This document shows positions 43,919 to 52,957 of a stretch of DNA of 64,000 nt, one piece after another. A program made the position numbers and the translations under genes. Numbering within the stretch: position 1 is the stretch's first letter; each line of letters begins with the position of its first letter. Below the pieces are notes generated by a model. That model saw nothing but the letters and a program-made list of their open reading frames with translations. It was not told where the DNA came from and made no database searches. Source of the DNA: an uncultured Clostridia bacterium (GTDB lineage: Bacteria; Bacillota; Clostridia; Christensenellales; UBA1242); assembly GCA_934747385.1 (NCBI GenBank), contig CAKVGK010000002.1:310001-374000 (forward strand), written 5' to 3'.

Positions 43919-45031
43919 CTTGTAATTATTAGTTTTTGGATAAGCCTTGTCGCTTATATTTTCTGCCCACTCTTTGAGTGCCTTAGTTTGGCTGCGGTCA
44001 AGGTCTTTTGGCATTTCGCCTTTAAGGGTTACGATAATATCGCCGCTGCCAACACCTTTAAGATATTTTACACCTTTGCCTTTGAGAGTGTATTTTGTGT
44101 TGGATTGTGTAAGTGGTGCAACATCAATTGTCGTTGTGCCTTTTGGTGTTGGAACATCAACTTTGCCACCCAAAAGCAAGGTTGTGATTGGAGCGTAAAC
44201 GTCAACATATAGGTCAAACCCTTTGCGCACAAGCAATGGGTGAGCAAGCACTTTGATTGCAATACGCAAATCACCTGGAACGCCCTGATTTGACGCTGTT
44301 TGATGACCTTCGCCGTTTAAACGAATTGTTTGCTCATTGTCAATGCCAGCTGGAATTTTAACCTTTATTTTTGTTTGAACAGTTTTAAGCCCACTACCCT
44401 TGCATGTTGGGCATTTATCTTTAACCACTTTGCCCTTGCCTCCACAAGTGCGGCAAACACCAGTTGTGCGAGTCATGCCAAACAATGTTTGTTGAGTGTA
44501 GGTTACCCGGCCAGCACCATTACATTCTGGGCAAGTTACATAGTCGCTTGCTGTTTTGGCGCCTGTGCCGCCGCAATCTGCACAACGCTCTTTGCGATTA
44601 ATGAGAATTTCCTTTTCACAACCAAAAACAGCTTCGGTAAATGTTAAAGTGAGGCTAGTTTCAATGTCTTCGCCTTCTTCCTGCATTTGCCTTGCTCCGC
44701 CACGACCACCAAAGTTTGAAAAAATGTTGAAAATATCTTCAAAACCGCCAAAGCCAGAGCCATCGCCGCCACCAAAGCCTGAAAAACCACCATTGCCGCC
44801 AAAACCTTGTGCGCCGTCCGCTGAACCAAATTGGTCGTAGTTGGCACGTTTTTGCTTGTCGCCCAAAACAGAATATGCTTCATTTATCTCTTTAAATTTT
44901 TCTGCTGCTTCTGGGGCTTTGTTTAAATCTGGGTGATACTTTTTTGCAAGTTGACGGTAAGCCGACTTGATTTCGTCATCACTGGCAGATTTATTAACCC
45001 CAAGGGTTGCATAATAATCTTTGTTTGCCAT
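43901..45031 (-). CDS. dnaJ: Chaperone DnaJ
   Basis: Hsp40 co-chaperone of DnaK. J-domain with HPD (KKYHPDLNKAPEAAEKF), Gly/Phe-rich linker (FGGNGGFSGFGGGDGS), four CxxCxGxG zinc repeats (from CADCGGTGA to CPTCKGSG) and two C-terminal substrate-binding domains. 376 residues. Its stop-SD-start junction is duplicated in front of the upstream unknown gene (27 bp repeat). Confidence 0.98.
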   Translation of the reverse strand: MANKDYYATLGVNKSASDDEIKSAYRQLAKKYHPDLNKAPEAAEKFKEINEAYSVLGDKQKRANYDQFGSADGAQGFGGNGGFSGFGGGDGSGFGGFEDIFNIFSNFGGRGGARQMQEEGEDIETSLTLTFTEAVFGCEKEILINRKERCADCGGTGAKTASDYVTCPECNGAGRVTYTQQTLFGMTRTTGVCRTCGGKGKVVKDKCPTCKGSGLKTVQTKIKVKIPAGIDNEQTIRLNGEGHQTASNQGVPGDLRIAIKVLAHPLLVRKGFDLYVDVYAPITTLLLGGKVDVPTPKGTTTIDVAPLTQSNTKYTLKGKGVKYLKGVGSGDIIVTLKGEMPKDLDRSQTKALKEWAENISDKAYPKTNNYKKKLGD

Positions 45032-45512
45032 TTAATTTCCTTTTAAACATTTGTTTCCGAATTAAAATTTTGAAATTCAATAGCTTGCTTGTCTGCAAGC
45101 ATACTTTTTAGTTGCTTATTACTTGCTTTAAAATTCAAACAATAACCAGAATCAAAAGTTAATCTTACTAAGTTTGTTAATATCTTTTTGTCGCCTTGAA
45201 TATCCTTAACCTTTTCAAAATTAAAGCAATATGGAAAATATGTTTTAAAATTAGGGTTAATTTCTGAAATAGCCGAACATATTCTTTTAAATTCACTTGC
45301 TATTTTAAGTTCGTCATCCGTTTTAAAATATAGTTCATTCGCTTCATTGTTGATTACAACAATAATTGAATATTTACCTCTTTCTATTGAGTTGCGAGAA
45401 ATATATATTGCGTTTATATTGTCTATTTCACAATGTAAATCTGCCACATTCAAGATTTTATTGTCATTAACTTCAAATTTCAATCCTTTGTTTGCCATTT
45501 AATTTCCTTTTA
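45019..45512. repeat. 27 bp direct repeat flanking the inserted gene before dnaJ
   Basis: Copies at 45019-45045 and 45486-45512 are identical. Each consists, on minus, of a TAA stop, Shine-Dalgarno AAAGGAAATTAA and the codons ATG GCA AAC AAA G. The upstream copy uses the stop of tlyA, the downstream copy the stop of the inserted gene, so the insertion is seamless for operon translation. Confidence 0.9.
45043..45498 (-). CDS. Unknown 151 aa protein inserted between tlyA and dnaJ
   Basis: Begins MANKG like dnaJ (MANKD) because the start lies in the duplicated junction. The rest has alternating beta-strand-like and helical segments (IDNINAIYISRNSIERGKYSIIVVINNEANELYFKT) and resembles small single-domain proteins of PH-like or YcxB-like type only in a general way; no family is recognised. 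No signal peptide or helix. Because of the junction it is transcribed and translated as part of the CIRCE-controlled heat-shock operon. Confidence 0.7.
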   Translation of the reverse strand: MANKGLKFEVNDNKILNVADLHCEIDNINAIYISRNSIERGKYSIIVVINNEANELYFKTDDELKIASEFKRICSAISEINPNFKTYFPYCFNFEKVKDIQGDKKILTNLVRLTFDSGYCLNFKASNKQLKSMLADKQAIEFQNFNSETNV

Positions 45513-46298
45513 GTGTGATTTAAAAGCCGATGAAACTAACTTTTCAACATTAAAGTTGACATTTGAATTTACCTTGTTTGAGATTAAAACCAAATATTCT
45601 ATGTTGCCATCTCCACCTTTGATTGGTGAAATAGTTATGCCCTGCAAATAAAAATTAAGTTGATTAAAAAATTGTACCAAATCGTTTATTATTTGAATAT
45701 GCACTTTTTTATTTAAAACAACGCCTTTATATTTTGCAGCCAGCACTTTGCCGCATTCAAATTGTGGTTTGATTAAGCAAACCATATCTGTTTTTATGTT
45801 TTCGGCAAAAATTTTTTGCATAATCTGCTTTAATGATATAAACGAAACATCGCAAACAATTAAATCAATATTCTTGAAATAATTGCTTGCAAATGTTTTA
45901 AAATTCGTTTGTTCATGAAGGTCAATTTTTGGATTGGTTCGCAATGATGGGTGCATTAAATTTGTGCCTACGTCAACAGCAATCACATGACTTGCCCCGT
46001 TTTGTAAGGCGCAATCAGTGAACCCACCTGTGCTGGAGCCAATGTCCATAACGCACAGATTTTTCAAACTTAAATTAAACGCTTCAATTGCTTTTTCAAG
46101 TTTTAAACCTGCACGCGAAACATATTTTAACCTGTCGTTTGTTAAAATTGTTAACTTAGTTTCATCATTCACTTCATAGTTGGGCTTTAATACAAGTTTA
46201 TTGTCACATTTAACCAATCCCAACTTTATTAATTCTTGAGCTTTGGTTCTGGAAGGGGCTAAACCCCTTTCAGCCATTGCTAAATCTAGTCTTGTCAT
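45510..46298 (-). CDS. tlyA: TlyA-family rRNA 2'-O-methyltransferase
   Basis: N-terminal S4 RNA-binding domain (TRLDLAMAERGLAPSRTKAQELI) and C-terminal FtsJ-like methyltransferase with SAM motif MDIGSSTGGFTDCAL, later DVSFISL and LIKPQFECG. TlyA methylates 16S C1409 and/or 23S C1920 and its presence conditions capreomycin sensitivity; some members are called hemolysins. Its ATG shares a base with the dnaK stop. Its place between dnaK and dnaJ is unusual; in many Firmicutes it lies with recN and dxs. Confidence 0.93.
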   Translation of the reverse strand: MTRLDLAMAERGLAPSRTKAQELIKLGLVKCDNKLVLKPNYEVNDETKLTILTNDRLKYVSRAGLKLEKAIEAFNLSLKNLCVMDIGSSTGGFTDCALQNGASHVIAVDVGTNLMHPSLRTNPKIDLHEQTNFKTFASNYFKNIDLIVCDVSFISLKQIMQKIFAENIKTDMVCLIKPQFECGKVLAAKYKGVVLNKKVHIQIINDLVQFFNQLNFYLQGITISPIKGGDGNIEYLVLISNKVNSNVNFNVEKLVSSAFKSH

Positions 46299-48124
46299 TA
46301 TTCAACAACAACGTTTGGGTCGCCGTCATCTTTTGGTTTGTCGCCATTAGGTGTTGCGCCTGCCTGCCCTGCTTGTTGTGCTTGCGCTTGGGCTTGTTGA
46401 TACATCTTGCTGAACACTGTGTTTGCAACGTTCATAAGGTCTTCACTTGCCTTTTTAAGTTCGTCAAGGCTTTCTGCTTGAAGGTGTTTCTTTGCTTCTT
46501 CACAAGCGTCGGTGAGTTGTTTTTTGTCTTCTTCGCTCAATTTATCGGCGTTATCTTTAACAGTCTTTTCAATGTTCAAAATGCTTGCATCAAGGCTGTT
46601 ACGTGTGTCGATAACTTCACGTTTCTTTTTATCTTCTTCCGCAAATTGTTCAGCTTCTTTAACTGCTTTGTTGATTTCGTCTTCGCTTAAATTTGTTGAA
46701 GCAGTGATTGTGATTTTTTGTTCTTTTTGAGTGCCAAGGTCTTTTGCACTAACATTTACGATACCATTTGCATCAATATCAAATGTAACTTCGATTTGAG
46801 GAATGCCACGTGGTGCTGGTGGAATGCCAGTAAGTTGGAATCTGCCAAGTGATTTGTTTTGAGCAGCAAATTCACGTTCACCTTGAAGCACGTTGATTTC
46901 AACGCCTGGTTGATTATCTTGTGCGGTACTAAAGATTTGGCTCTTTTTTGTTGGGATTGTGGTGTTACGTTCAATCAAACGTGTGCAAACACCGCCCAAT
47001 GTTTCAATACCGAGTGACAATGGTGTTACGTCAAGCAACAGCACGTCTTTAACTTCGCCACCAAGCACGCCTGCTTGAATTGATGCACCAATTGCAACAC
47101 ATTCATCTGGGTTGATTCCTTTAAATGGTGTTACAGGGATTTCTTTGCTTAATGCTTCAACAACGCAAGGAACACGAGTTGAACCACCAACCAAAACAAC
47201 ATTTGCAATATCTGACTTGCTTAAGCCAGCATCTTTAAGAGCATTACGTGTGCAAACCAAAGTTTGGTCAACAAGGTCTGCAATCATGCTTTCAAATTTA
47301 GCACGAGTGAGAGTGTATTCCAAGTGTTTTGGACCTGTTGCGTCTGCTGTGATAAATGGCAAGCTGATTGTTGTTGAACTTAATGTTGAAAGTTCAATTT
47401 TTGCCTTTTCTGCTGCTTCTTTAAGACGTTGCATTGCAAGTTTATCTGTGCTTAAATCAATGTTGTTTTCCTTTTTAAATTCTTCAACCAAAAGGTTCAT
47501 AATGCGGTTATCAAAGTCATCGCCGCCAAGACGAGTGTTACCATTTGTTGAAAGAACTTCAAACACGCCATCACCAATTTCCAAAATGGAAACATCGAAT
47601 GTGCCGCCACCAAGGTCGTAAACCAAGATTTTTTGGTTCTTTCTGTCTTGTTTGTCAAGACCGTATGCCAATGCTGCTGCGGTTGGTTCGTTGATAATAC
47701 GCAAAACTTCAAGCCCTGCAATTTTACCAGCATTTTTTGTTGCTTGACGTTGGCTGTCGTTAAAGTAAGCAGGCACAGTGATAACTGCTTGTGTTACTGG
47801 TTGACCCAAATATGCTTCGGCGTCTTGTTTAAGTTTGCTTAAAATCATAGCGCTAATTTCTTCTGGACTATATTGTTTGCCGTCAATGTTAACTTTGTAG
47901 TCTGTGCCCATTTCACGCTTGATTGAATAAATTGTGTGTTCTGGGTTGGCAACCATTTGGCGTTTTGCCACTTGACCAACTAATCTTTCGCCACCTTTAA
48001 AAGCAACAACAGAAGGAGTGGTTCTGCTACCTTCACTGTTTGGAATAACGGTTGGTTGACCGCCTTCCATAACTGCAACACAACTGTTTGTTGTGCCCAA
48101 GTCAATACCAATTATCTTACCCAT
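46298..48124 (-). CDS. dnaK: Chaperone DnaK (Hsp70)
   Basis: ATP-dependent chaperone. Signatures IGIDLGTTNSCVAV, VYDLGGGTFDVSIL and VVLVGGSTRVPCV, an NBD-SBD linker DVLLLDVTPLSLGIETLGG and a Gln/Ala/Gly-rich C-terminal tail. 608 residues without the 24-residue NBD insert of Gram-negative DnaK, typical for Gram-positives. Confidence 0.99.
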   Translation of the reverse strand: MGKIIGIDLGTTNSCVAVMEGGQPTVIPNSEGSRTTPSVVAFKGGERLVGQVAKRQMVANPEHTIYSIKREMGTDYKVNIDGKQYSPEEISAMILSKLKQDAEAYLGQPVTQAVITVPAYFNDSQRQATKNAGKIAGLEVLRIINEPTAAALAYGLDKQDRKNQKILVYDLGGGTFDVSILEIGDGVFEVLSTNGNTRLGGDDFDNRIMNLLVEEFKKENNIDLSTDKLAMQRLKEAAEKAKIELSTLSSTTISLPFITADATGPKHLEYTLTRAKFESMIADLVDQTLVCTRNALKDAGLSKSDIANVVLVGGSTRVPCVVEALSKEIPVTPFKGINPDECVAIGASIQAGVLGGEVKDVLLLDVTPLSLGIETLGGVCTRLIERNTTIPTKKSQIFSTAQDNQPGVEINVLQGEREFAAQNKSLGRFQLTGIPPAPRGIPQIEVTFDIDANGIVNVSAKDLGTQKEQKITITASTNLSEDEINKAVKEAEQFAEEDKKKREVIDTRNSLDASILNIEKTVKDNADKLSEEDKKQLTDACEEAKKHLQAESLDELKKASEDLMNVANTVFSKMYQQAQAQAQQAGQAGATPNGDKPKDDGDPNVVVE

Positions 48125-48224
48125 AAATATATCTCCTAATAAATTTATTTGTGAACTTTGTTATTTTTAATTTATATGTTTGCAAGTTCACGAGCAACAT
48201 ATAAATTAACTTTTTTCCATCAAA

Positions 48225-48827
48225 TTATTTTTTTACAATAACTTGGCTGTATCTTATCACTTTGCCCTTGTAGGTAAAGCCTTTGTAGCACTCTTTAACA
48301 ATGTCGCCAGACTCAAAACCTGGTGCATCCTCAGTGTCGATTGCTTGGTGCAAATCAGGATTAAATTTGCCTGTTGCGTCAATTGTTTCAACACCCATTT
48401 TGTGAAGTGTGTCCAAAATGCCTTTTTCAATAAACTGAATGCCCATAAGTGTGTTTTTGTCGGTTATCATTGCCGTTGCCATTTTAAAACTGTCAAGTGC
48501 TGGCAAGAACTGAATTATGGCGTCCATAAAGCCGTCCTGCCTTGCGTCGCCCAGTGCGGTCACCATTCGTTTGCGATAATTGTCAAACTCGGCTTGAACT
48601 CGCTGAAGTTGATTTAAGTAGTCAGTTTTGTCATCACAACAACTGCAATTTTCCGTTTCACACTCTTTGGTTTGATTGCATGTGCAATCTTCACTGCATT
48701 TTTCTTGGCTATTGCATGTACAATCGTCCCCACAAGTGCAGTTTTCATCGCAAGTGCAGTTTTCGCCACAGGTGCAATTTTGCTCGCACTCGCAAGCGTT
48801 TTCATGTTCGTTTTTGTGTTTAGCCAC
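48225..48827 (-). CDS. grpE: GrpE with a 17-cysteine N-terminal domain
   Basis: Nucleotide exchange factor for DnaK. Residues from about 68 on are GrpE: coiled coil YLNQLQRVQAEFDNYRKR, then FLPALDSFKMA, GVETIDATGKFNPDLHQAI and the beta-domain VKECYKGFTYKGKVIRYSQVIV. The N-terminal 65 residues, normally acidic and disordered, hold 17 Cys in tandem units such as NCTCGE, NCTCDE and DCTCNS, ending in NCSCCDD. This looks like a metal-binding (metallothionein-like) or redox module. Its stop is 100 bp before dnaK; the start overlaps the hrcA stop region. Confidence 0.95.
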   Translation of the reverse strand: MAKHKNEHENACECEQNCTCGENCTCDENCTCGDDCTCNSQEKCSEDCTCNQTKECETENCSCCDDKTDYLNQLQRVQAEFDNYRKRMVTALGDARQDGFMDAIIQFLPALDSFKMATAMITDKNTLMGIQFIEKGILDTLHKMGVETIDATGKFNPDLHQAIDTEDAPGFESGDIVKECYKGFTYKGKVIRYSQVIVKK

Positions 48828-49854
48828 TATTGCCTCCTTTTATGTTGTCAATCTGGTTTACAATAAATTTCAACGCAGCCGCCACATTAGCGTAATCCAC
48901 GCGTTTTGGCCCCACCAAGGCAAGGCTTGCGATTGGCACTCCGTTGATAACAATTGGCGCACTCATCATCATGCCGCCTTTCAACTTGCTGTCGGTTGAA
49001 TTTTCACCTATTGTAAAGTTGAGGTCGTTTGTATCGGTTTTGACCACGTCAATGATATTGTCCGCATCTTGCAAGAACTCAAACACGTCCTTTGCCTCGT
49101 CTATATCGGATTTTGTTGCGCCGTCCAGCATTTTGGTTGGGTTTTCGTTTTGCACGTCACATTTGGTTTGAATAACCTGAATAAGGGCATTTGCAACACC
49201 GTCAATCAACTCTTTAAAACTCAAAATTTGATTGCCAGCCGACAAGCAAACCGAATTGATATTTTCAATCATATACCCGATTGTTTTGCCTTTAAAATGC
49301 TTTGTAAGATAGTCTCCTGCCTCGTTGCAAGCGCTGCGGTCAATGTTGCTGTCCAAAGCCATGTTGTCGTCAATTATGCCAGCGTTTGTTTCAACCAACA
49401 GCAATGCGTCCTTTTGAATGAGTGGTATAATTTGAATGTTTTCAATTTCCAAATTGCTTAAGCCATGCTGAACCAACACTGCTGGGTAGTTTGTTGCCTT
49501 GCTGAGCCTTTTTGCCAAGGTTGACAAAGTGCTTATCAAACTCAAAGACCTGTTTTCGTAATTAGATTGCACCTTTTTGATTGAGTCGTAATCCAATTTG
49601 TTGCTGCTTAACATACTTTCAACATACTCTTTGTAAGCCAATGCTGTTGGCACTCGCCCGCCCGAGGTGTGAAGTTGTTTGAAGTAGCCCATGCTTTCAA
49701 GTGCATTGAGTTCGTTGCGCAAGGTGGCAGAACTAATGTCTTTAAAATATTCGTTAAGCCCACCACTTGTGATTGGCTGAGCAGTTTTAATAAAACTGTC
49801 CACTGCAACCAATATGATTTGATGCTTACGCTTGTTTTTTTCGTCTGCGTTCAC
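48820..49854 (-). CDS. hrcA: Heat-inducible transcription repressor HrcA
   Basis: Represses class I heat-shock genes by binding CIRCE. N-terminal winged helix (LVAVDSFIKTAQPITSGGLNEYF...ISSATLRNELNALESMGYFKQLHTSGGRVPT), then a GAF-like middle and dimerisation domain. 344 residues is normal. First gene of hrcA-grpE-dnaK-tlyA-insert-dnaJ and directly preceded by its own CIRCE site. Confidence 0.97.
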   Translation of the reverse strand: MNADEKNKRKHQIILVAVDSFIKTAQPITSGGLNEYFKDISSATLRNELNALESMGYFKQLHTSGGRVPTALAYKEYVESMLSSNKLDYDSIKKVQSNYENRSLSLISTLSTLAKRLSKATNYPAVLVQHGLSNLEIENIQIIPLIQKDALLLVETNAGIIDDNMALDSNIDRSACNEAGDYLTKHFKGKTIGYMIENINSVCLSAGNQILSFKELIDGVANALIQVIQTKCDVQNENPTKMLDGATKSDIDEAKDVFEFLQDADNIIDVVKTDTNDLNFTIGENSTDSKLKGGMMMSAPIVINGVPIASLALVGPKRVDYANVAAALKFIVNQIDNIKGGNSG

Positions 49855-49878
49855 ATTTCACCTTCTTTTTTTCATTTT

Positions 49879-49905
49879 TTAGCACTCTTATTATTTGATT
49901 GCTAA
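49879..49905. promoter_or_regulatory. CIRCE operator
   Basis: TTAGCACTC-N9-GATTGCTAA; one arm is perfect and the other has one mismatch to GAGTGCTAA. It lies between the promoter and the hrcA start, so HrcA autoregulates the operon. Confidence 0.93.
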
Positions 49906-49909
49906 CTCT

Positions 49910-49938
49910 ATTTTATGCACACTGCTAACAAATGTCAA
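49910..49938 (-). promoter_or_regulatory. Heat-shock operon promoter
   Basis: TTGACA (49933-49938), 17 bp, TAAAAT (49910-49915) on minus, ending 4 bp before CIRCE. Confidence 0.85.
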
Positions 49939-49983
49939 CTAAAATTGTCAAAAAAATAAAAAAATTTTTAACTTTTTTTGTAA

Positions 49984-50012
49984 AAAATAACCACAGGATT
50001 GCCCCGTGGTTC
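49984..50012 (-). terminator. Orphan terminator-like hairpin
   Basis: Arms AACCAC/GTGGTT around GG/CC (49988-50011) followed on minus by ATTTTTT. There is no minus-strand gene for it to end, since 50171 is divergent; it could end a short RNA or insulate the hrcA promoter. Confidence 0.4.
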
Positions 50013-50111
50013 AAATGTGGTCTATGTTTTAACAAAAAATATTAAAAACTAAAGTAAAAATTGTTTTATTTTTAATTATTTAACAATTTGTATTTACGAA
50101 AATAATTTTTG

Positions 50112-50140
50112 TTGTAATTTTTTATTTAATATGATATAAT
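50112..50140 (+). promoter_or_regulatory. Promoter of the 50171 gene
   Basis: TTGTAA (50112-50117), 17 bp, perfect TATAAT (50135-50140). Confidence 0.75.
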
Positions 50141-50170
50141 TTATTCATAATATTACATAAGGGAGTAATT

Positions 50171-50590
50171 ATGAAATTTTTTAGAGGTTTAAAGGCAACA
50201 TTTGAAGCTATCGGAAAACTTTGGAGAATAGAAAGAAAAAGAGATACCGAAATCAATCGCAATCCAACAGAAGAAGAATTAAAAGATAACAAAAAAGGGA
50301 AATTATCTATTGTCGTAACTATTGTCAGCACCATTGTTTATTTGATTGCATTCATATTGGTTGCTAGTTCATGGCAGGTAAATATTGGCTTGGGTATTTT
50401 TGTTTTAGTTTTGGTTTTGATTTTTACACCTTCAATTCAAATAAAAGCTATCAATTTAGCCAAACAACAAAGAAAAATCAATGGGAAAGGCACCACAGCA
50501 TTGATTCTTGCAAATGTTTTACCAACCATTGCATTGGTTGGCGGTGTGCTATTCTTTGCATTAGGTGGAATGTCTATTTTCTTTAAATAA
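50171..50590 (+). CDS. Small integral membrane protein, 139 aa
   Basis: A basic cytoplasmic N-terminus of about 45 residues (RIERKRDTEINRNPTEEELKDNKKGK), two adjoining hydrophobic helices (about 47-88), a short basic loop (KAINLAKQQRKINGKG) and a third helix (about 107-135). Shine-Dalgarno AAGGGAG, own promoter and bidirectional terminator: a single-gene unit. No family recognised. Confidence 0.75.
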   Translation: MKFFRGLKATFEAIGKLWRIERKRDTEINRNPTEEELKDNKKGKLSIVVTIVSTIVYLIAFILVASSWQVNIGLGIFVLVLVLIFTPSIQIKAINLAKQQRKINGKGTTALILANVLPTIALVGGVLFFALGGMSIFFK

Positions 50591-50608
50591 GAAAACAAAA
50601 CACAAAAA

Positions 50609-50638
50609 AATACAACCTTGCTCGGTTGTATTTTTTTT
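50609..50638. terminator. Bidirectional terminator
   Basis: AATACAACC/GGTTGTATT stem with A- and T-runs between convergent genes. Confidence 0.85.
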
Positions 50639-50655
50639 GCTTTGATAAAGAGTTG

Positions 50656-52707
50656 TTATATTGTTTTATTCTTAAATATTTGAACATGTAAATATTGTTC
50701 AAAAGGATCCCAGTTGTCATCACCAGAATAAGAAATTTTTATAACTAAATTACAATAAATTTCTGTGCTTTTATCGGTTTTTAAAGTAAACTTTTGATAC
50801 CTTGAATCTTTACCAACAATTGCAAAATCTCCAGTAATATCGCTTGTAACTCCGGCAATATTATTTGCTCCAACTTCCATTGCTTCCCAAACAAAATTGA
50901 CGTCTTTATAACTATCATATTCTCCAAATTTTAATTCAACAGTTTTATTATCTGTATTGAAGTGAATTGATCCACCGTTTACAGAATAACAATGTTGGTC
51001 ATCATCAATAACTCCTTTAGAAATTATCCAACTATATTCAATATATTCTTCATTTTCGCTTGTTTTATTGTGTTTTGTGACTGTTATATTTGTATGAAGA
51101 GAATTAGTTAAATATTTTTCGTTATAATGTAAATTTGGATTAATATAACATTTTATAGAATAACTACCAACAGCTGAAGAATAAACATAAAGGTATTCTA
51201 ATTCATCTTGTTCAAATTTAGCATCAGTATAAATACAATAAGCTTTATTCGCTTCAAATGCTGTTTTCAAGTGTTGTGCAAGTTCTGTTTGCGTTGCGTT
51301 ATAAGGAATCAATGCATAATCTGATGCATTAAGTTGAAATTTCATTTCTTGAGGATTACCATTGTTATCGGTTGAATACTTAAAGTCGGTTAACTCGTTT
51401 ATAACAGCTAATGTAGGTGCTAAATATGCAGTTCTGTGAAGTATAATTGTAATTTCAAATTCTTCAGATTCAGCATAAAGTTTTTCATACCAATTGTCAG
51501 CTCCTTTAGGCACAAACTTAACCTTGGTTGTTATTGTGTTTATTTCACCTTTAGCGCTATCAAAGTTATATGTTTGAGGATTGACTCCCGCAAGGGTGCC
51601 ATAAATAGCAATTCTATCGTCAATTTCACCAGTCGTACTGAAATCCCAATTGGAATTTACAAAATTATGCCATATCAATGTTTCCCTTGTTAATTTGTTA
51701 TCATTTGCTGAATTGTTATTTTCGTCATCAAGGTCAGAATTGAAAAGTAATGATAGTTCACCATTAATTTTTGAATTACCGAAACTTGAATAACCATTAC
51801 CACTTGATAAGCCATGTAACATTTCATCAAGAGTGACACCTTTACAAATATCTTTGTTAAAGGTGAAATCAATCTTAAAATCCTTTGCAGTTGCAACGAT
51901 TTGTGATTTTTTTACAACAAGAGTTTGATAAGCAGAATATGATTTACGGTAATTTTCTTGTTCTTTTATTTCAGCAAAAATCAAATATTCGCCCGGGTTA
52001 ATATTTTCTAGTATATATGATAATTCAACGGCAATATAATTTTCAGAATCAATAATTTCGCTTGGTTTTGGTAAAGCGTTGATTTCTTCTTGTTTTAGTG
52101 AAGAAATGTCAGAAGATGAACCATCAACTTTATTTAAAATACAAATTTTCTCAATCTTACTATCATCTAATTGAGTAGTGCCATTAAAAACGCTATAGTT
52201 GATACCTTTAAACTTTGTTCCATAGTAAATTTGATTTTCACCAATATTTCCCACTTTACTTGTAACATTTAAGGTGTAGTTGCTATTATCGTTTACTTTT
52301 GAAACATGGATATTAACTTCGCAAGATTTGTCTTTATAATTTAAAGTTAACCTCCAAGAGCCAGCTGTAAGATTTGAACCCTCACACATTTGAGAGTATT
52401 CTTCAAAAGTTTTAGTAACTCTACTTTCCTCGGAACCATCAGCCGTAAAACTTACGGTTATTTGAGCATTAGTCAATTCAACATTTTCTTCAGAACTGTC
52501 TGAATAATGTGCTTTTATTTTTATATTGTTAAGTCCAGTAGTGTTACCAAAATCTCTGGTTTCGTCAATTGTTGTTGAATATTCACCATCAGCCAAGGAT
52601 ACTCGAATGTAATTTAACTTTTTATCATTTCCGCAGGCACTTAACAAAAATAAGCAAGGAATAATTAAGCTAAAAGCAAAAACAAAACTTAATAATTTCT
52701 TTTTCAA
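50656..52707 (-). CDS. Large surface lipoprotein with Ig-like (MBG-type) repeats
   Basis: Lipoprotein signal with lipobox LSAC (Cys25). The 650-residue mature part is beta-rich and seems built of several Ig-like/MBG-type modules: segments such as GNTTGLNNIKIKAHYSDSSEENVELTN, LTAGSWRLTLNYKDKSCEVNIHVSK and NINPGEYLIFAEIKEQENYRKS have the strand pattern and GxYxxxxxA endings of bacterial Ig-like domains. No enzyme motif. It is probably exposed at the cell surface. Preceded by a 230 bp AT-rich spacer in which I see no clear promoter. Confidence 0.8.
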   Translation of the reverse strand: MKKKLLSFVFAFSLIIPCLFLLSACGNDKKLNYIRVSLADGEYSTTIDETRDFGNTTGLNNIKIKAHYSDSSEENVELTNAQITVSFTADGSEESRVTKTFEEYSQMCEGSNLTAGSWRLTLNYKDKSCEVNIHVSKVNDNSNYTLNVTSKVGNIGENQIYYGTKFKGINYSVFNGTTQLDDSKIEKICILNKVDGSSSDISSLKQEEINALPKPSEIIDSENYIAVELSYILENINPGEYLIFAEIKEQENYRKSYSAYQTLVVKKSQIVATAKDFKIDFTFNKDICKGVTLDEMLHGLSSGNGYSSFGNSKINGELSLLFNSDLDDENNNSANDNKLTRETLIWHNFVNSNWDFSTTGEIDDRIAIYGTLAGVNPQTYNFDSAKGEINTITTKVKFVPKGADNWYEKLYAESEEFEITIILHRTAYLAPTLAVINELTDFKYSTDNNGNPQEMKFQLNASDYALIPYNATQTELAQHLKTAFEANKAYCIYTDAKFEQDELEYLYVYSSAVGSYSIKCYINPNLHYNEKYLTNSLHTNITVTKHNKTSENEEYIEYSWIISKGVIDDDQHCYSVNGGSIHFNTDNKTVELKFGEYDSYKDVNFVWEAMEVGANNIAGVTSDITGDFAIVGKDSRYQKFTLKTDKSTEIYCNLVIKISYSGDDNWDPFEQYLHVQIFKNKTI

Positions 52708-52931
52708 TTTATTTCCCTCCCATAAAATTGAATTTCTATTCGTAGTATAACATATTATCTAAAAAATTTTATACTAATTTTTAAAATTTTTTAAAATTTG
52801 TTTAAATTTAATAAACATTATTCTTATGTTTTTTCAAAAATTACACAATTATTACCATTTTCTGGTTAAATGGAATATAGCCAAAGCATAATAAAAGTAC
52901 AGAAAATTTCGGTCAATTTTGTTTATTGAAA

Positions 52932-52957
52932 AAAGTGCTAACTTATGTTAACACTTT
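52932..52957 (-). terminator. Terminator of the 52938-54791 gene
   Basis: AAAGTG-TAAC arms with loop TTAT, then T-run on minus; it overlaps the stop codon. Confidence 0.65.
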
